Origin: Methanobacteriota archaeon
GTDB taxonomy: Archaea > Thermoplasmatota > Poseidoniia > Poseidoniales > Thalassarchaeaceae
Assembly (NCBI GenBank): GCA_016845345.1
Contig: JAERSV010000082.1
Coordinates: 1 to 56,608 of the forward strand
DNA length: 56,608 nucleotides
Direction of reading: 5' to 3'
A program made the position numbers and the translations under genes. This document shows positions 52,744-56,608 of the stretch, in pieces; the stretch's first letter is position 1; each line of letters opens with the position of its first letter. Below the pieces are notes generated by a model. It searched no databases, was not told the DNA's origin, and worked only from the letters and a program-made list of their open reading frames with translations.

Positions 52744-53531
52744 ATTTTCATCTCCTGATGTGTTTTTTCAACTGCTAAGGCATTACGTAGTACAACTTCC
52801 CAGGGTTTGACATAGGTTACTGGGTCCTTCCTCCCAACGGCATGGAATGCAAGGATTCGTTCTACATCAGAACCAGAGGCTCCCGAAGAACGCCCTTCAA
52901 TATCAGGGTTGTAAGAAGTAATCGTGTTGGCAAAAATAGTGTCAAAATCAAGCCCGAGTTGTGAGATTGCTATTTCAGAATCCCTCAGAATCGATTCTTT
53001 ATCTCCATCAATATATGGTAATTTGAAAGTAACATTTTCAGAGTCCCAATTACCAACTGCAAAAGCTTGTTCTAAGGCGCTGTAAAATTCTGGTCTGCAA
53101 TCCGGATAAATCGCATGGTCTCCTGAATGTACGCCAAGTGCAATCTCTACTTTGACTGATTCTTTAATTGCTATAGAGTGTGCATGTCCGTACAATATTG
53201 AAGCGAAAATTGCATTTCTATTTGGCACAACTGTTTGCTTCATTTGTCCTTCCTCATAGTGTCCTTCTGGCACCTCAATAGATTCATCTGTGAGCGCAGA
53301 ATGAAAAGATGACATTGCTGAGGTCAGGTCAATGACTTGATGGTTGATATGGTATCCATTCTGTGAAAGATATCTGACATTTGTTTTGGCTCTTTGAATT
53401 TCAATCAAATGTTTTTGGCCGTAATTATAAGAAATCGTATGAACCTCATATTCATCGGCAAGGAGTCGCATCAAAAGCCCAGTAGAGTCCATTCCTCCAC
53501 TCAACGCCATAACAGCTACTTTTCTCAACAT
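52740..53531 (-). CDS. queC: 7-cyano-7-deazaguanine (preQ0) synthase lacking the zinc cysteines
   Basis: Converts 7-carboxy-7-deazaguanine to preQ0 with ATP and ammonia. 263 residues from ATG 53531, which overlaps the queE stop by one base; a TTG at 53534 is in frame. The PP-loop SGGMDST is at residues 11-17; NRNAIFASILYGHAHSI, GVHSGDHAIYPDCRPEF and KLPYIDGDKESIL are family blocks. In ordinary QueC a Cys in the S-C-Y motif and a C-x2-C-x2-C motif bind structural zinc. Here those positions are Ser206, Ser216, Ser219 and Asp222 (in TSYNPDIEGRSSGASGSDVE), checked against the DNA. The rest of the sequence is typical, so the enzyme probably still folds, or acts differently. Confidence 0.92.
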   Translation of the reverse strand: MLRKVAVMALSGGMDSTGLLMRLLADEYEVHTISYNYGQKHLIEIQRAKTNVRYLSQNGYHINHQVIDLTSAMSSFHSALTDESIEVPEGHYEEGQMKQTVVPNRNAIFASILYGHAHSIAIKESVKVEIALGVHSGDHAIYPDCRPEFYSALEQAFAVGNWDSENVTFKLPYIDGDKESILRDSEIAISQLGLDFDTIFANTITSYNPDIEGRSSGASGSDVERILAFHAVGRKDPVTYVKPWEVVLRNALAVEKTHQEMKI

Positions 53532-54229
53532 CAATCAACCCCCATCCATTTGTGAGTCTGCAGACTTAGATTCCAGCCCGGATTGTTCTTAACCATCTCT
53601 AAAGTTGATCGGAAATTTTTGCCATTCCAGTCCGAGTCTTTGCTTTCATCATAACAAGGTTGTAAAAAATGATGATCAAATCCATTGAGTAATTCGTCAT
53701 ACATGTCTAAAGTTTGTCCGACCCAAACTACCTTGAGTTCATCTCCTATCTGTTGACGTATTTTCACTGAACTATACAATTGGTCTTTTGGTGAGACACA
53801 AATCCAGTCCATCACCTCTTCTGGAATCTCAATGGTTCCGTTTGTCTCAATTGCCAACTCATATCCCATTGGTCTTAGAATGTTGGAAAGGGCAGATAAA
53901 TCTTGGAGAGCAGGTTCACCGCCAGTTAGCACAATGCGGTTACAATCCCATGGTGCCATTTCTCTAATTATCTGTCGCAGGGTCAAATTTTCCCATACAT
54001 CAAAAGACGTATCACACCATTCACAGGCTAGGTTACATCCCCCAAATCGAATGAAAATTGAAGGTACTCCAGTATGGAACCCTTCACCCTGTACTGAGTA
54101 GAACATCTCCACAATTGGGAATTGCTGGTCTAGTGGGTCATTAGGAGTTGAGGTCTTCTCAGGGATAATTGATTCTTCAATAATAGGGACTAGTGGAAGT
54201 GCAATTAATTCTGGGGTTTCATCTTCCAT
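53531..54229 (-). CDS. queE: 7-carboxy-7-deazaguanine synthase (radical SAM)
   Basis: Radical-SAM ring contraction that makes 7-carboxy-7-deazaguanine, substrate of QueC. 232 residues from ATG 54229, with GGAGGAAT before it; a longer frame to 54265 overlaps folE and is unlikely. The first ~38 residues are an extension; VEMFYSVQGEGFHTGVPSIF begins the core. Cluster cysteines C65, C69 and C72 are in FGGCNLACEWCD, and TGGEPALQD follows. Its short capped barrel fits QueE. A very tight fit with queC (one-base overlap). Confidence 0.95.
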   Translation of the reverse strand: MEDETPELIALPLVPIIEESIIPEKTSTPNDPLDQQFPIVEMFYSVQGEGFHTGVPSIFIRFGGCNLACEWCDTSFDVWENLTLRQIIREMAPWDCNRIVLTGGEPALQDLSALSNILRPMGYELAIETNGTIEIPEEVMDWICVSPKDQLYSSVKIRQQIGDELKVVWVGQTLDMYDELLNGFDHHFLQPCYDESKDSDWNGKNFRSTLEMVKNNPGWNLSLQTHKWMGVD

Positions 54230-54245
54230 TTTAATTCCTCCATTT

Positions 54246-54827
54246 TTAATTTGATAATGGTGCACTGCGAATTAGTTGCATTAATTCAGTGCGCGCTTCG
54301 GATTTGTCAAAGAAAACACCGCGCATTTGAGATGTAGTCATGACGGAATTCTGTTTCTTGACCCCGCGACATTGCATACATCCATGTGATGCTTCAAGTA
54401 TCACTGCACAACCAAGTGGCTTGAGATGAGTTTCTAAATCATCTGCAATCCCCTTAGTGATACGCTCTTGGTTTTGTAAACGCCTAGCATGCATCTCTAG
54501 AATTCTTGCTAATTTACTAATTCCGACAATCCTGTCAGTCGGAATGTAAGCAATGTGACCTCTACCATGAAATGGTTGTAGATGGTGTTCACATGTCGAA
54601 TGAAATTCAATATCTCGAAGCAAAACTATACCATCATACCCTTCAGCATTGAACGTTGCATCCAACACTTCAGAGGCGTTTTCTGAATAACCTTTGAAAA
54701 TCTCTGTAAAGGATTCAATTACACGTTCCGGGGTTCTAGACAACCCCTCTCTAAGGGTGCCGTTCGCCCCCTCAATGTAACGAATTATTGTATCAACGGC
54801 TGCGATTGCCTGGTTTTTCTCAACCAT
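54246..54827 (-). CDS. folE: GTP cyclohydrolase I
   Basis: Opens GTP to dihydroneopterin triphosphate, the first preQ0 step here. 193 residues from ATG 54827 with GGGTGA upstream (a GTG at 54836 is in frame). The zinc/catalytic residues are in EFHSTCEHHLQPFHGRGHIAYIP and SHGCMQCRGVKKQNS. The type IA pattern is complete, unlike the FolE2/MptA enzymes common in other archaea. It follows the ribbon-helix-helix gene (overlap-like junction) and precedes queE by 16 bases. Confidence 0.95.
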   Translation of the reverse strand: MVEKNQAIAAVDTIIRYIEGANGTLREGLSRTPERVIESFTEIFKGYSENASEVLDATFNAEGYDGIVLLRDIEFHSTCEHHLQPFHGRGHIAYIPTDRIVGISKLARILEMHARRLQNQERITKGIADDLETHLKPLGCAVILEASHGCMQCRGVKKQNSVMTTSQMRGVFFDKSEARTELMQLIRSAPLSN

Positions 54828-54828
54828 T

Positions 54829-55002
54829 CTATTCACCCTTTATTCTCCCATGTCTTGCATCAATTGAGTCTAATTGGTCCAATAATTTCCTACACGCAGT
54901 TCTGACAGCATCCGCAACACTGACGAATTTCTTGTCCTCACCAACATGGACTCTCAAGTCCTCAAGCAATTCATTCGGCATGTCAAGACTAATCTTTGGC
55001 AT
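54829..55002 (-). CDS. Ribbon-helix-helix (CopG-like) regulator
   Basis: 57 residues from ATG 55002: MPKISLDMPNELLEDLRVHV is a standard RHH beta strand and first helix, followed by FVSVADAVRTACRKLLDQL as second helix, and a short basic tail. The longer frame to 55167 is not credible. It is the first gene of the preQ0 operon and its stop abuts the folE start. The promoter in front carries repeated AATACT elements (55031-55061), so it is probably an autoregulator of the operon. Which signal it senses is unknown. Confidence 0.85.
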   Translation of the reverse strand: MPKISLDMPNELLEDLRVHVGEDKKFVSVADAVRTACRKLLDQLDSIDARHGRIKGE

Positions 55003-55030
55003 TATTTTTTGGGAATAGCATGCGTTCTTA

Positions 55031-55061
55031 AGTATTCTTATAGTAATACTGAACGAATACT
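55031..55061 (-). promoter_or_regulatory. Repeat-rich promoter/operator of the preQ0 operon
   Basis: AGTATT (55031-55036) and AATACT (55045-55050) are perfect inverted arms around an 8-base spacer, and a second AATACT (55056-55061) lies 11 bases further, one helix turn. On the minus strand the TATA-like TATAAG (55042-55037) lies between the arms, ~35-40 bases before the RHH start, so binding here would block TBP. Confidence 0.5.
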
Positions 55062-55073
55062 GGCGGAAAGCGA

Positions 55074-56315
55074 TTAACTGATGCTTTCTACCAAATCTTC
55101 TCTCTGGAATTGTCTCGCCGCCCATGTGACTGCAACAAATGCATAAAATAATGATGAGCCCAGCCACAATGCAATATGGCTCAAATCGGTAATATCGAGT
55201 AGGGCTTCTCTCATTGCTAAACAGACGTTAAAAATTGGTGCTACAAACCACCACCATTCGATTCCTTCTAGATTTACGAATTGTGCAAACATGGCTGGGA
55301 CAATGAACGCTATCACTATTGGGCCAAGAACTGTACCGGCTTCTTTTACAGAATGTGCGCGTACAGCCAAGGCTAATTCTACTGCAACAACAAATACAGC
55401 GAATAACAATACAGATAGCAACAAACTTGCTATTGACCAGATGGATAGAGTTGGTAGACCAAAAATTTCCGATGGGATGAGAAATGCAACCGCGAATAGC
55501 AATCCTGCCAATTGGAACAAAACACTGGTCCCGGCTACAACACCTACAGCCACCCACTTTCCATACAAGAGTTCTACTCGATTAGCAGGTGTACACAATA
55601 ACGCTTCCATAGTCCCTCTTTCACGTTCTCCAGCAGTGAGGTCAATTGATGGTTGAATTGCTGAGGTAGCAGTCCAAATAGCGACAATCATTGGAATAAA
55701 CATTGATAGAGCAAATCCAGCGGATTGTGCGGATGTAGCGACATTAGCATTTGAGAAATCTCCATCCCAATGGACTGGATCCAATGCCTCTTCCTTAGTG
55801 AGGTTGGCATCGGCAAGTGTTAGTCCAATAATGTCTTGTTCCCAATCATAAATGATGTTCCTCAAACGACTATTGCCCTCAGAAGAAAGTTCAGATGTGG
55901 CATCATAAAGGATAGCATAATTCCATGATTCGGAAGAATTTGTTTGAGTCTGCTGCAATCTCAAGATTACGTGTGGAAACCCGTCTCTCAATCTGTTTGC
56001 ATCAACACCACTAACCGAGAGATTAGCAAGTTCTGAATCCAAAATTTCTATTGTATAATTTAGATTTTTGTAATTAAATGGTTGAATTAATTGTTCTGGT
56101 AATTCATCCCCCTCAGCAATTTGAACTTCCAAATTTAGTGTATAATCATCCAATTCTGACATTTCCCCTTCAAGGAATATTGGTAATGCAATAAAAAACA
56201 GAGGGAAAATAAGTAGGGGAATCAATACTAAGGCAACTAGAGTTCGCCAATCTCTGATGAAATCAAGTAATTCTTTACTTGCCACTGTCCAAACCCGAGA
56301 TAATTCATTACGCAT
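55074..56315 (-). CDS. ABC-2 type transporter permease (NatB-like)
   Basis: About 413 residues from ATG 56315, with GGTGA upstream. First helix at about 20-45, a large extracellular loop (about 50-195), then five to six helices (about 205-405). The motif LTAGERERGTMEALLCTPANRVELLYGKW in the first cytoplasmic loop is the hallmark of NatB/ABC-2 permeases. NatAB proteins export sodium in Bacillus; in other systems relatives move drugs or unknown substrates, so the substrate is uncertain. It pairs with the upstream ATPase, whose stop overlaps its start by eight bases. Confidence 0.9.
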   Translation of the reverse strand: MRNELSRVWTVASKELLDFIRDWRTLVALVLIPLLIFPLFFIALPIFLEGEMSELDDYTLNLEVQIAEGDELPEQLIQPFNYKNLNYTIEILDSELANLSVSGVDANRLRDGFPHVILRLQQTQTNSSESWNYAILYDATSELSSEGNSRLRNIIYDWEQDIIGLTLADANLTKEEALDPVHWDGDFSNANVATSAQSAGFALSMFIPMIVAIWTATSAIQPSIDLTAGERERGTMEALLCTPANRVELLYGKWVAVGVVAGTSVLFQLAGLLFAVAFLIPSEIFGLPTLSIWSIASLLLSVLLFAVFVVAVELALAVRAHSVKEAGTVLGPIVIAFIVPAMFAQFVNLEGIEWWWFVAPIFNVCLAMREALLDITDLSHIALWLGSSLFYAFVAVTWAARQFQREDLVESIS

Positions 56316-56608
56316 CAACTTCACCCCCCTGTGGTGGTGATTCACCAGATGGTGGTTGTTTCTTTCTCGTAGTCAAACGTGACCAAAACTGTTGAAATTT
56401 AGATTCTGGTTCAGGGGTTTCAACTTCTCTACTTTCATCCTGAGTAAGTTCAACAAAAGCATCTTCAAGAGAATCCGTACTTGTTTGCTCCATTAATTTG
56501 GTAGGACTACCATCAGCTCTCAAAGTTCCGTTATGAATAATTACTATTCTGTCACACACTTGCTGGGCCTCATTGAGTTGGTGGGTGCTGTAAATTACCG
56601 TCCGTCCC
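56308..56608 (-). CDS. ABC transporter ATP-binding protein, C-terminal part (5' end outside window)
   Basis: About 99 visible residues. The stretch VIYSTHQLNEAQQVCDRIVI holds the H-loop His, followed by IHNGTLRADGSP as in NatA-type ATPases. An acidic/Pro-rich tail with RKKQPPSGESPP ends the protein. Walker A, Walker B and signature motifs lie beyond the right edge. Partner of the permease immediately downstream. Confidence 0.88.
   Translation of the reverse strand, partial: GRTVIYSTHQLNEAQQVCDRIVIIHNGTLRADGSPTKLMEQTSTDSLEDAFVELTQDESREVETPEPESKFQQFWSRLTTRKKQPPSGESPPQGGEVDA

Noticed and set aside
54829-55167. 112-codon version of the RHH gene
   Set aside because: The first 55 codons cover the promoter repeats and the neighbouring gene end; the protein from ATG 55002 is a complete RHH domain.

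Overview
The window is archaeal chromosome and most resembles the marine planktonic Thermoplasmatota, 'Candidatus Poseidoniia' (Marine Group II/III). This rests on archaeal-type ribosomal proteins (S19e, L39e, L31e, S17e), a PDCD5 homologue, geranylgeranyl-reductase-type lipid chemistry, an archaeal-type valyl-tRNA synthetase and archaeosine-precursor genes. Bacterial-type genes are mixed in: topoisomerase I, MqnC, an NAD-linked formate dehydrogenase, Fe/Mn-SOD and MsrB. There are several very large secreted, Ca-binding-repeat surface proteins. The DNA looks AT-rich and densely coding, and many starts carry a GGTGA-like Shine-Dalgarno. The assignment to group is inference; no rRNA or tRNA gene was recognised.

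Layout. 1-5 kb: end of pyrD, a small unknown gene, topA and a GGR-family lipid reductase. 5-21 kb: mostly envelope genes, comprising a small membrane protein, a lipoprotein with thrombospondin type-3 repeats and a PNGase F-like domain, a PKD-like membrane-anchored protein, a ~1000-residue Ca-binding-repeat protein and a ~1030-residue membrane protein. MqnC (menaquinone) and aminopeptidase P are interspersed. 21-34 kb: housekeeping and transport, comprising an aminotransferase, an EVE protein, an RND/MMPL exporter, valS, serA, sod, an A-type Fe-S carrier and a TrmB-type regulator. 33.7-39.3 kb: formate utilisation, comprising fdhD, a NuoE-NuoF fusion and an FdhA/NuoG-like catalytic subunit. 39-49 kb: a zinc-ribbon TPR protein, a HEAT-repeat membrane protein, a small membrane peptide with a PqqD-like protein, and a 1384-residue surface protein whose cytoplasmic tail ends in a C4HC3 zinc-finger pattern. 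49.3-51.9 kb: the ribosomal protein/PDCD5/TrmJ-like operon. 51.9-55.0 kb: a compact minus-strand operon RHH-folE-queE-queC-msrB-queD making preQ0, the archaeosine precursor. 55-56.6 kb: a NatAB-like ABC exporter, cut by the window edge.

How it fits together. The cell appears aerobic or microaerobic (SOD, MsrB), makes menaquinone by the futalosine route, can oxidise formate to reduce NAD, and displays large Ca-binding surface proteins. The formate block sits opposite a TrmB/V4R-like regulator and next to an Fe-S carrier. The preQ0 operon starts with its own ribbon-helix-helix protein and has a repeat-rich promoter. Its QueC has lost all four zinc-binding cysteines, which is the most striking single observation here.

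No stretch above 300 bases lacks a gene. The longest gaps (about 1197-1446, 26046-26265, 34480-34683 and 43258-43457) hold hairpins, a partial gene duplication or apparent promoter DNA; no tRNA, IS element or CRISPR array was seen.
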